Source of the DNA: Plenodomus lindquistii
Lineage: Eukaryota; Ascomycota; Dothideomycetes; Pleosporales; Leptosphaeriaceae
Length of the DNA stretch: 64,000 nucleotides
Reading direction: 5' to 3'
Assembly: GCA_025504975.1 (NCBI GenBank)
Contig: JANUWI010000016.1
Coordinates: 1 to 64,000, forward strand
Position numbers and translations under genes: made by a program. The number at the start of each line of letters is the position of its first letter. The stretch's first letter is position 1. Below are positions 32,807 through 43,133 of the stretch, piece after piece. The notes under the pieces were generated by a model, which was not told the origin of the DNA, searched no databases, and saw nothing but the letters and a program-made list of their open reading frames with translations.

Positions 32807-33534
32807 CTTCAGGCTCGTAGACTGGCGAGGTGATAGAGTATGGTGCAAGCGACTGTGCCTTATATATGGCGAAGACAGATGTATGAGCCACACACCCACG
32901 ATGATTCCCAGCGATGACATCTAATTTATTGTGATATGACTGTGAGATAGATAAGATGGGATGTAAGCGGCAGCAGCATTGGCCTGTTATCTTCACGATG
33001 CAGCCGTTCGGTGAGATCTGGTTGGGTCGACTTGCCCCGAGGTGCTCAATCTAAGCAATGCAAAACAGCCTCCAATGTAAGGCGCCCAGCATGTCGATCC
33101 TGAGGCTTAGATGGATATTAAACGAGTTTTTGGGGCGCAGATCATGATTTCGTGTAATCACCAAAATATGTTCAACCCCGAGCAACTGTCAGACGCTTTT
33201 CTAGGATTAGAGCGGTACGAACCTGAACAGTGCGAGTAATAGTAGTGTCGGGTGCTTTCCCATGGAATGTGTCCAAAGGTGGGGTAACTACACGCGGTCT
33301 TGAGTCTTATCGCTGTAGGATTCGGTACTCCGCGCGGCCAAGAACTCATCGGCCAAACACCTACCGGTAGCCGCCGGGAAGTCAAAGTTCAACAGAGGTC
33401 GCATGGAGGACAACTTAATCGAAGAGATCATGATATTAACGTCGAAGGTATTTGATGCCCATCGCTCGAATCTGCAACTTCTCAGTTGTGAAACATCTAG
33501 GTCGAACCGAGTCATGTCACCCGCAAATCTGTCG
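32807..33534. other. intergenic, no gene seen
   Basis: Promoter side of the amine oxidase and 3' flank of the PTH11-type pseudogene. Weak minus-strand frames near 33290-33530 may be the degraded C-terminal tail of that pseudogene. Confidence 0.45.
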
Positions 33535-34614
33535 TTATAGTGATACTGTTTGCCTGTACGTCTTTTTGTGGAGCGACAGCAAGCTTTCATTGCTACGATT
33601 GTTTCTTTCCATGTCCCATATTGATGCATCATATCGCGCCTCCAGTCTACGGTTTTTGGTACTGAGCACAGAGAGTGACATCCTGCACCTTGAGCGATTG
33701 CGTCGACTCTGCTCCTTTGATGGCTGTGGTGTTCCGTCTGTGATGGTTGTGCGCGACCTCAGCTTACGTTTGTCAGGCGCAGCATCGAGGAAGCGTACGA
33801 CCAAGGTTTTGAGTGTGGGCAATGATCCGGTGATGATACCAACAGTGAGCTCAACGTGATTCTACATTGAGTATTCATCGTGGATGAAGCGTCTCGGGTC
33901 CTTGAGGATGGTATCGAAGACCGTTGCTCTAGTGATGCCAGCTATACGAGCGAAGATCCCTAAGGATAAGACAAAAATCAACGAAAGTCGTGTGCGGAGG
34001 TTGAGCTTCAGCTGCCAGATCAAAGGCATGGGAAGTAGCGCGAGGACGAAGTCGGTTGTACAATTCACTACTACCAGAAGTCAGCGATGTAAAACAGATC
34101 GAAGGTGTTTCCTGGGCTACGATACCGGCGGTAAAGAACACAATTTGTCCTGATGTTTCTTTTGTGAAACAACTAGCCGTGCCCTGCCCACGTGGAGGCG
34201 GTCGGAGGCTCGCCCGAATCTGACGATCACGAGATGTCATGACTCTCATTTATGGTCGCACATGTTAACAACGAGGCTTACTATGTTAGTCAGTACGGTA
34301 GTTGACAGCAAATATTCAAAATATACCCAATGTCCCAGCACTTGTGAGGATGAAAGACGATAAGACTATGATGAGCCCATATAGAAAAAGAGTGCATGCC
34401 TTGCTCGTCGAGAACCGCAGGAGAAAAAAGGCCACAGGGATCTTGACGACGGCAACTGAACTCCAAAAAGTATTCGATGTACATATCGTACTTTGAGCAG
34501 CTGTTGATATTTCATTTGATCCTGTTCAATGATCGAGATGTGCTTTCCAAGCCTGACAGGAATTTCCAAAATGTAGCAAACTAACGTCACCCCGCAAGTA
34601 ACTTTAGAGTGCAT
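33535..34614 (-). pseudogene. PTH11-type seven-transmembrane protein remnant
   Basis: Pieces of a fungal rhodopsin-domain integral membrane protein (PTH11-related GPCR-like family) read in order on the minus strand but in different frames: RLGKHISIIEQDQMKYQQLL, then FWSSVAVVKIPVAFFLLRF, then ASLRPPPRGQGTASCFTKET, then the well preserved NCTTDFVLALLPMPLIWQLK, NLRTRLSLIFVLSLGIFAR and TRATVFDTI, then VELTVGIITGSLPTLKT and a polar tail. Breaks include frameshifts between these pieces and a TAG stop at 33862-33864 where the family has the Trp of a SMWNxVE-like segment. That change is G to A on the coding strand (CpA to TpA on the other strand), the type RIP makes. The N-terminal CFEM/first helices are not visible. 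Non-functional. Confidence 0.75.
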
Positions 34615-36197
34615 TAGTTAAGGTGGCAATCACGGTCTTAATTTCAAACGCAACAGAGCGAATAGACTTGTCCTGTCGTCACGTCCGAATGACTTCAGCA
34701 TATTCACGCTGACATAGCTTTGCAGCAAGACGGTGACGGCTGCAGTCATGAACAACGTAGTTACTTCCGCTACTAAGCTACCTGCGTTCGAATAGGGGAT
34801 TAGCGCGAGCGAGGGTGGAGATCAAAGATTGTTCGGGGACATATCTTGACCGGATGTGGAAAATCCGTGCGAAAGGCCTTTCCAGATGTTGTGTGATCTG
34901 TACGATGGAATCTGCTGTGCCACAACATGTTGCCGACTACAGATACCATATAGCAGATTTCACGAGGCGGTGCCATTTATCATTGCCCTTGCAACAGGCC
35001 GGGGCAAATTCTGAAACGCATTGCAAGCACCTGCCCAAAGGATGATGCGGCGCGGTCACGCAAATCTTCTTTCACCGCGCTTAATGCCGTGCATCGTAGT
35101 TCAAGGTTCAGCCTCAGACAATACTTCATATTCCCGTTGCTCGTCAGCCGCGATCCTATCCAGCAGAAGGGAAAACGGTGAGGCAGCTGCTGGAGCTGGT
35201 CAATTTTCGGTGCACGCGTTGCGTCTGGAAGATTGGGGCTCTCCTGATTCAGGTTACAATCGTTGGTGGTGGCGTGATGGTTGCCGTTCCGGTGCCGCAA
35301 GGGCGGAGGACCGATGGAAAGAGTGACTTTGCGCAAACGCTTGTTCGAGTTGCTAACTTCGTGTGGTCGGGCCACGACCATTCGACACAAAAGCTCAAAA
35401 TGTTGAAAAACTTTGCCCGGTCGTCAGTCTCTTGGAATTAGTTATCATCCTTGCGCTTGCGAACGGACGTTGCGGCTCTCGAACTTTTCGCATGTCAGCA
35501 TGCCAACTTCCGCTGATGCAAGCAAGACTGACTCGATCTTGTCCATAGGACTCCTCAAAGCAAGTGCCGCTGAGACTCGGGTTAGATTATAACGCAGTAG
35601 CGATCTGTAGGATCACGGCACCGCTTCAACGCCTCTGGCGCCTTGGAGAGAGAGGATTTGATAGCGAACGACTGCACCTAAGCGATTGGCGTTTACGCTT
35701 GTCGTGAGAGCTAATATTTTCATGGAGAGAAGACAAGTCGACCTGGCTAAAGTTCGTTGAGTTACTGACAGAGGTTGGCCATGAAACGAATCCAGAGTTA
35801 ATGAGATGCAGGAGAAATGCACGTTTGCCCAATCTCGGTTGCAGCTGCCAACGGCGGGGTCGCATCCTTTTCGGCACGGCCCTCCGCGGGGCTTCCCGCG
35901 CGCCTCAGTCGTGCTCCCTGACTGAGTACCTTTTGAGATTCAATAATTCGATTCATGGAGAAACCCTGCGATGTTGTCAACAAGCCACGCAGCTACTACT
36001 ATGCGCCACTGCCCGGGAACCCTGCTGGGGCTTGATCAACTGCCGTGGACGATAAGCGTATTCTGGAGTGAGGCGATCCATGTTGCACAATACTTCACAG
36101 CTTCGCTACGCACTCAGTGAAACTGACGGCCATTTTCGTACGGCAGCCGCCTCGAACACTCTACTAGACACAAATCGCATCGTTCCTTTCATTCACA
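34615..36197. other. gene-poor stretch, nothing recognised
   Basis: About 1.6 kb of normal base composition without a credible gene. Overlapping frames on both strands at 34980-35440 show no signal peptide, membrane segment or family motif. A TATA-like context and cttcattcacaATG lead into the tyrosinase-like remnant at 36198. Confidence 0.45.
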
Positions 36198-37558
36198 ATG
36201 AGACTAAATCTCGCTCTCATTACACTAGTCGGTAGTGCAGTCGCAGCGTACTTCGAATCCGATGCTCTGAGCGCTCAAGGCCTCGACAGATTGTGGCTTG
36301 ATGTGGCAAAAAATCCAAAGAGTTATTCTAGAACCTGTACGCCTCGAACAGTGGCTCTTCGACGCGAATGGTGCCGTTCTGAATCTTTCTTCTCAGATAA
36401 CTCTGACATGACGCAGGTCAAAGCTAAAGCGAGCGGAGAAGTTGGACTACATTGAGGCTGTCCAGTGCCTGGGCAAGAAGAAAGCGAAGACTCCGTCCGC
36501 GATTGCTGATGGCGCAAAGTCACGATACGAAGATTTCGTCGTTACACACATCCAGCTGACGCTCGTAACGCATGGGAACGTGAGTCTTCCAAATGGGAGA
36601 CGGTCGACTTACTTTACTGAACACAGCCAAGGGGAACTTTCTCTCGTGGCATCGATATTTCATGTGGGCATACGAGCAAACGTTGCGCAACGAATGCGGC
36701 TACAAGGGCTACCTGCCATATTACAACTGGGTATGGTGGGCCGATAACCCTCGTGGATCTCCACTCTTTGACGGCAGCGACACAAGCATCCCAGGGGACG
36801 GAAAGTTTATACCAGGTCGAAATTACACTTGTGTCCCGAATCATAACCGCTGCTTTGTTCAGGTTGAAGCAGGTAGCGGCGGTGGATGCGTTACGTCGGG
36901 CCCTTTCAAAGAGTTTGTTCAGAATCCCACGCGAGGAATCGGTGTTGGACAATTAGCTAACAAAACAAAGCTGGAAGGTCAACGTTGGGCCTATTCAAAC
37001 ACTTGACCTTACTGTTCCTTCAAATCCTTCGCCAGACGGACTTGGCTACAATCCACGCTGCATCAAGAGAGACATATCGTTACGGTCTTCGTCCGAAACC
37101 ACCGATAAAGATATCCCAGATTTGATTAAGACCAGCGCCAACATTGCTGCATTCCAAAACATACTTCCAGAATCCTAAACAAGGCAAACTGCGTATCCAT
37201 CTCGGAGGGCATAATACCGTGGGGGGAGACGCCGGCTCCGATTTCGTGAGCATCGCCCATCGACAAATCATGAGGTTACTCACTGACTGATCGGCGTAGT
37301 TCAACTCCCCTTCTGATCCGTATTTTTAATTCCACCACGCTCAGGTCGATTGCGTTTGGTGGACCTGGCAAAACCAGAACATCAGGGATCGCCGCTACAC
37401 CATTGCCGGTACATTAACTTTCCAGAACATCCCGCCGACAAGGAACGCAACTCTAGACGACGTTATGACCATGGGAAGCTACTTGAGTTTTCCCAACATC
37501 ACCATTAACGATGCTTCGAGTTCACTCGCTGGACCGTTCTGCTATTTATACATGTACC
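36198..37558 (+). pseudogene. tyrosinase (type 3 copper oxidase) remnant
   Basis: Secreted tyrosinase-like gene now broken. Exons 36198-36370, 36417-36579 and from 36632 join with correct phases; the third acceptor is CCAAG. They read a signal peptide, LDYIEAVQCL, VVTHIQLTLVTHGN and GNFLSWHRYFMWAYEQTL, which give the three CuA histidines, then NECGYKGYLPYYNW. Near 36970 the frame shifts: the old frame soon stops (37004-37006) while another continues GPIQTLDLTV, LGYNPRCIKRDI and IKTSANIAAFQN, then stops at about 37177. The CuB half survives only in pieces (IHLGGHNTVGGDAGSDF, CVWWTWQNQN, TLDDVMTMG, GGPFCY-like AGPFCYLY) with the HHxxxD part lost. The intact first half up to 37006 could encode a truncated protein without CuB. 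Tyrosinases hydroxylate and oxidise phenols; this copy cannot. Confidence 0.85.
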
Positions 37559-38852
37559 TAGTGTTATCGAGCTCGAAGCGTAGTGATCGCACTAGCTGTC
37601 GCGCCCTCTCAGCGAGTCGAGGGACCCGGAAATAAAGGCCTGGCAGAGCTAAGATTTTGGTGAGGAACTTCAAATAATTACCTCCACAATTATCGTAGTA
37701 GACCACTTATTTCTCACTAAAATGTAATAAAATTATACTACTATCTTCTAGATTACTACTAGAGTGTACTTGCAAGCTAAGAGACTTTGAAGTCTTGTTG
37801 TGATGTTGTGGCGTTGCAGACTGTGTAAATACTCACCTGTGGCAGCTCTATTTCCGGGTTCCTCGAGTAGCTGAGAGGCGCCGTCAGAGACGTGGATAAT
37901 GCAATCATCACATGCCGCCGAACGTTATCTTTCTCGCGCAATGCATAAGTGCTTTGTTATCTCCTTTTCACTAGCCCCGTTCGCAAGCAACCCACCAAAC
38001 GGTCACGGTAGATGGGAAACAACCTGAATAGTAATCGGGTGACGAACACATACAATCCCTGATGCAATGATAATCTCTCCGACTGGCCCTTTTAAAAAAA
38101 GGAAGTAGGGTTGAGACTCGGCTCACCTGTCACGAACGGTTTCTACACATTAAGTCGTTGAGTTATGAAACGCGATGGGCAACAATGCGAACGCCAACCC
38201 TTGCAGTCCCCCATGCCCTGGTGTGCCAAGCTATGGCCGAACACCCGACCCGGACCTATTTTCATTCATGCACTAACCATGCGAAGTAAAGTCGCAGAAC
38301 ACGCTCCAAGGCGCCAAGCTGTCACCCAGATTGGGATGTTTCATCTACTCGTAGGGCTGTCGCGTCGATATCGCCAACGCTGGAAACAAACCTTCAGATG
38401 CCATCTCGACTGATCATGTATGAACACAACAGTGACATCATGTCAGCTTCGATAATGCGTTCATTGTCGCCTCGCTCATCGACTGTGTCTTGATCCGTCG
38501 AGGAGCGTACAGTGCATGCGGAGATGTACAGTAAGAAGGGTTCTACAGAGAGGCATGTTTACATCCAGCCCTGCGGGACTTCTCAAGACTGAGAAGGCCC
38601 GTCTCCAGAGTACTACTCCTCCGTAGGATCGACAATGATGCCACTAGATTGATATCGCGCAATGCTCTAGTACTCGGACTGTGCGGACGAGCATAGTACC
38701 ACAGGTATAAAAAAGCAAGCAGCCCATCGCTTGCCATATCACCACAACCATCCGACAGCAACAGTTCACTCACTTCACATTCTTACTTGGACAGCTAGCT
38801 GTCTATCCGCTCATTCAGCAAAACCATTACATTCATTCCGAGCAAGCTCAAC
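37559..38852. other. intergenic with short AT-rich patch
   Basis: No gene seen. Bases 37670-37760 are AT-rich and TpA-rich, a possible small RIP-affected relic. A TATAAAA box at about 38705-38711, roughly 145 bases before the ATG at 38853, is the likely core promoter of the next gene. Confidence 0.5.
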
Positions 38853-40118
38853 ATGCGTACCTTTACCATTCTTGCAGCCTTCGGCTCCGCGGCGACCTTC
38901 GCCTCACCCCTACCTATGCCTCAGGGCACGGGTGGTGGCGCAGACTCCTGCCCATCGGACGAACTCAGTCCAAAGACGTGGACAGACCTCAATATCGATA
39001 AAGTCCTCGCCGACGCAGCGGCCAACTACACGAAGACCCAGACCAACAACGTCCAAGCCTTTGCTGACTCCTTCGGCGCACCGAACTTTTTCTGCGGACT
39101 GGACAACTTCTGCAACGCCGGGCAGCCCTGCCTACCCGTCCAGCCTCCCGCATGGTATGTAGGCGTGATTCGTTTCTCGTGAGATGGACATTGACATCTT
39201 CTCAGGTACGGACTAGTTGGTATTCAGAACTGGAACAACTACGCCAATGCTTTGAACACGGCCGCCGGCTTCGCAACCTCTATCATCGGTCTCAAGCTTC
39301 CCGAGATCGTCCAAGACCTCTTCCCCGCTCCTAAGGATGACATCACACTCTTGAGACCATTCATCGTGATGAGCGCTGGTGTTCTTTCTATGGTTCCCGT
39401 GACGGGAGCATTGCTCGTGGGATCTACTGCCATTGGAACTGGCCTCATCTTCAGCTCTAGCACGGCTTTCATCCCTCCCACCGCAGACACATTTTTTCAG
39501 TGGAGCAACGTAGCTAGCTCGATGGGAGACGTGCTCAGGGAATGGCAGGGCTCCATCTCAGACTACATCACCAGAACCATCGACGCACCAGTTGACGACC
39601 CAAACAACGGCATCAACAAGATTCTCGAAGGCGGTAATTTCCTCGGTGTCAGCCAGAACTTTACTCAGTCAGACCTCCAAGATTTGGTCATCGATTCAAT
39701 CACCGTCAACGCATTGGGACTGGCCTTGCAAGCACGCAGGGCTTTCATTGTTCGCTTTATCAACATGGAACGTTGCACAGAAAACGACAACTCGCTTTGC
39801 ATTCAGGGCGATACTCTGACAGGATACTCCCTTGTCGTGCGCAGTGGCGACGCGAACGCTGGCAGCCTTGGCGATGAGACAAAGCTCATCGTTGAAAAGT
39901 ATGGCTTGACGAAGGAGCAGGCGTTGAAGGGACCAGCGGACTGCTTTGACAAGAACGGCAAGAAACAGTTGGCTGGTAACCCATTCGAAAAAGGAATGCC
40001 TACTGATCCCAAGGAATTATGTAACTTCAACCTACAGGTGTGTGAGATAGATAACAGCCTTGTGATTGACTTGGGCATCGTCGACTACTGCCAAGAGATC
40101 CAAGGCCTTGATATCTAG
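38853..40118 (+). CDS. secreted protein of unknown function
   Basis: Exons 38853-39154 and 39206-40118 (51-nt intron joining a TGG codon) give 404 residues. Signal peptide MRTFTILAAFGSAATFASPL is followed by a short Gly-rich segment and then a conserved-looking N-terminal module (WTDLNIDKVLADAAANY, FGAPNFFCGLDNFCNAGQPC, then WYGLVGIQNWNNYANALNTA across the intron). Two hydrophobic helices at about residues 150-200 (MSAGVLSMVPVTGALLVGST, GTGLIFSS) recall a membrane-inserting or amphipathic hairpin. The C terminus has several cysteines (MERCTENDNSLC, CFDKNG, LCNFNLQVCEID, DYCQE). I do not recognise it with certainty; it resembles an uncharacterised family of secreted Dothideomycete proteins. 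A role outside the cell is inferred from the signal peptide and cysteines only. Confidence 0.75.
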
Positions 40119-40155
40119 ATGCACTCTTCACATTCAACACTGAGCTGTTAGCACC

Positions 40156-40272
40156 GTAACATTAGCTATCATGGACAATGCCATAGCTACAAGCTCTGTA
40201 AAATTAGCTATCATAGACAATACTCTAGCTACAAGCTCCGTAACATTAGTTAGCATAGACAATACCATAGCT
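40156..40272. repeat. 42-bp tandem repeat, about 2.8 copies
   Basis: Units starting GTAACATTAGCTATCAT-like at 40156, 40198 and 40240, each followed by gacaat-ccatagctacaagctc. Copies differ at a few positions. It lies 40 bases after the stop codon of the secreted-protein gene, so it falls in its 3' UTR or terminator region. Confidence 0.9.
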
Positions 40273-40809
40273 CACCCCGATCTTTGTCTCGTCCTTCGTC
40301 CTTCTCCTTGTAGCCGATTTTCCTAGGTCCCAGACTAAGCTATTCGCTTCGGTCACGTAATTCTCGGCTTAACAAGTCGTAATGCCTTGGCCCCTTGAGC
40401 CATCTACGCGTCTAGCCACGGCCAAAACTAGCTGGAATATCGGGCTCGCAGAATGGGCTGTACTAGACAATCCAAACGTGTATACCAATAACTGTTGAAC
40501 TTACTTCCTGTGTACATGTTGGAGAGACCTTTTTAAGAATTCACTTCGTCATGTAAGAATTTTGATTAGCGGCCCGTGCCAGCTTCTTGTATCTTCAAAA
40601 TTTCTACAGCGGTCATGGCATCAATACCTAGTAGGCTCTTCTTGCGCATGTGTCATCGAACGCGTCATACTGGCCGGATAACGTATGTTCAGACTTGCTA
40701 CTGATGCGGGGTACAAGATGAATAACCATGATTCCATTGCTAGGATTCTTACAAGACGGCGTTTGACCTTGTTAAGGATCGCAGAGGCAGGATGTTCTAT
40801 GGGAGAGGT

Positions 40810-41727
40810 CTAAAAGAATCCAGCGTGTAAGTTACGCTTTCCGTGGGTGCCCTCACCAGGGGCAGGACCGCCAGTCAGCAGATTGGCCGCATTCCTGATA
40901 ATCGAAGTCATGTGCAAGATGTTCATCAGCGTGATAGGTTCTTTCTTCTTAGTCCAGCCGAGCTCGTAAGGAAGCTTCTCATTTTCTGTAAGACGGCATC
41001 AGCAAGCCCAGTGCGACGGAACGAAAAGGTTTTTACGTACCGAAGAAGAAAGCAATAAGGTCCCTGGGTACATCACCAGTCTCGAGATCTCCAAACGCAA
41101 TGGGAGATGCAGCTACTTCTCCGAGGCTGAATTCCTCTACACCCGCGGAGAAGGTATAGTTGGGATTGTTCGCACAGCTCTCAAGCTGACGGAAGACCTT
41201 GCTATTGGCTAGTTCCTTAGCAGTAACGGGGTCGCTCTTCCACCACGCCTTGCTCGTATTGTACACCATCTCGTTGAAGATGTAATTATTGCCGAAGACA
41301 GCGTCGGAACGACTTGGACTGGCATCGCGTTCGAGGATGTTATACACGTTCAGCTGGTCAAGCGTGAAGAATGTGCGTGGCGTTAGGTTCAGGATTAACA
41401 AAGATGGCTTGCTGCCACATGCCGCTTCCCAAGGTTTCGTTGAAATTTAGGCCGTCTTTGAGGCCCTTTATCACATTATTCCGGGTAATGTTGCGGCCGT
41501 CTCGGGGGAGGAACCCTTGGTTCGTGAGGGTATTCAGCATGGGACATGGGCCGCGGACTGAGAAAGTGCTAAAAGACAGATCGAAGCTGTGGTGGTAGAG
41601 ATACCAGCGTACAGTCTCTTTCACCTTGTGGTGTCCACGCGTGAGCGTCAGCAATGACAGCGTCGTGTTGAGGCCCTGGCGCGGCGAGAGTGGCGGTGGC
41701 CAATATGGCAAAAGTTGCGAGTTGCAT
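40810..41727 (-). pseudogene. heme-thiolate peroxidase (chloroperoxidase family), frameshifted
   Basis: Secreted heme-thiolate peroxidase/peroxygenase-like gene. Exons on the minus strand, 41727-41625, 41557-41041 and 40985-40810, would give about 264 residues, a normal short-family size. Signal peptide MQLATFAILATATLAAPG. Heme-ligand motif RGPCPMLNTLTNQGFLPRDG. A conserved C-terminal exon reads ENEKLPYELGW and continues. One extra base between NPEPNAT and FFTLDQLNVYN (about 41365-41375) breaks the frame; the exon-2 phase is also exactly one base off, which confirms it. The family EHD motif near the distal heme pocket reads ERD (LERDASPSRSD), losing the histidine. With only one indel this could be a sequencing error, but the ERD change suggests relaxed constraint. 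Confidence 0.8.
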
Positions 41728-43133
41728 AACGGCTTGTGAGAATAGTTGAACAAACAAGACCTGAAAGTATGAGTGAATCAAGAAGCGATACCGAGGCCGT
41801 ATAAAGTTGTGTTCCTCGAGTGGATGTCATCCGCTTTTGAGTACCCTGAAGACCTGTTTAAATCCCCATACGAATCAACGCTAGAGTACATTTGCTTGTG
41901 CAATACACACGTAACATCATATTCTCCTACCACCATTTGTCTTGCAGTCTACTCCCGTTGAACGATCGACGTTTTGCTATAGTCCCTTGAATATGGCTGC
42001 AGCCATTCGTCTCGGGAAGTTTGTGACGTCGATCTAAGGTGTTGACAAGCAACTTGTCCATGGCCCTCGCATCACACAGGTGCGAAAACCGAATCAGACA
42101 CTTCGTAACAAGCCGCGGACGTTTCGCAAAACGATCCGTCCCGTTTCTTCGCGGGTACGATTATTCGTATTCGTATTCGGGCGGCTCGCATGCGCGCTCT
42201 TTCGGTGGAGTTGCATCAACGACAATCACCTTCAAATTCATTGGCTTAAAATTCCATCGCGCTGCAACGCCTGTCTACTGCGTAGTAGTGGACGACTGTT
42301 TCAGACGATCGAAATCGTTGAAGATCTAAGTTACGCGCATTTGTTCACCGCTACCTCTGAAACTACTTCTGATATAGTGAGATCAAACCTTGATGCGTAT
42401 CCGGGGTGGGAGGGAGGACATGAATTCCTTGAAATGCCATGTATGTCTATCAGCATTTGGCATGCCTGCATACACAAGAAATCATGGATTGCTTGTGCGT
42501 CACAGAATTATCCGAGGCTGCGGGGGTAAACATAAGCAATTTGAGGAGCTCGATCACGTACGTCAATTATTGACCCTGTTCGTCTGGGCCAACATGCCTT
42601 TTTGCACAGGGATTTCACAAACTTTAATATCCTCGTTTCGATGTTCACGGTGCAACACATGGTAGAATGATCCCTGGGAAATAATGGTCTTGAGTATCAG
42701 GATCAGACTCTGCGAATCCGCATAGTCCTTAATCGTACAAGAGATGTCTGAGACGCAGACACATCTCCTTGCCTACATGGTGAGAGTTGACTAATAGTTG
42801 TCCCAGCTTCAATTTAGATCACCAAATCGATCCGTCAACCTTTACCATGCATCTCATACAACATGTCCAAACCCATTGATGAAACGCATAGTCCTGAACT
42901 AAGTCAATTGAAGTCAACTCGAATTAAAGTACACATTATGCCGCTAACAGGTTTGGAACGGGCTTGGAGTCTTCCGGGGCTCCCCAATACACTTTATGTA
43001 TTCCCACTTTGATAGAGTTCTGCCGATGATCCTGTGGAACCCCAATACCAATCGCGAACGGACGATCCTGCGAACGAGCAAATCAGGCAAGGTTACCGAG
43101 CATACAACGCCATAACCCATAAGCACAGCCCCT
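41728..43133. other. intergenic, nothing recognised
   Basis: About 1.4 kb with no gene I can support. A short TTCGTA run (tattcgtattcgtattcggg) occurs near 42163-42182. Plus-strand frames at 42039-42529 show no family features. Confidence 0.45.

Noticed and set aside
34980..35440. Flavoprotein-like GGG motif (IVGGGVMVAVP) on the plus strand
   Set aside because: The glycine cluster lacks the Rossmann context and the rest of any FAD domain.
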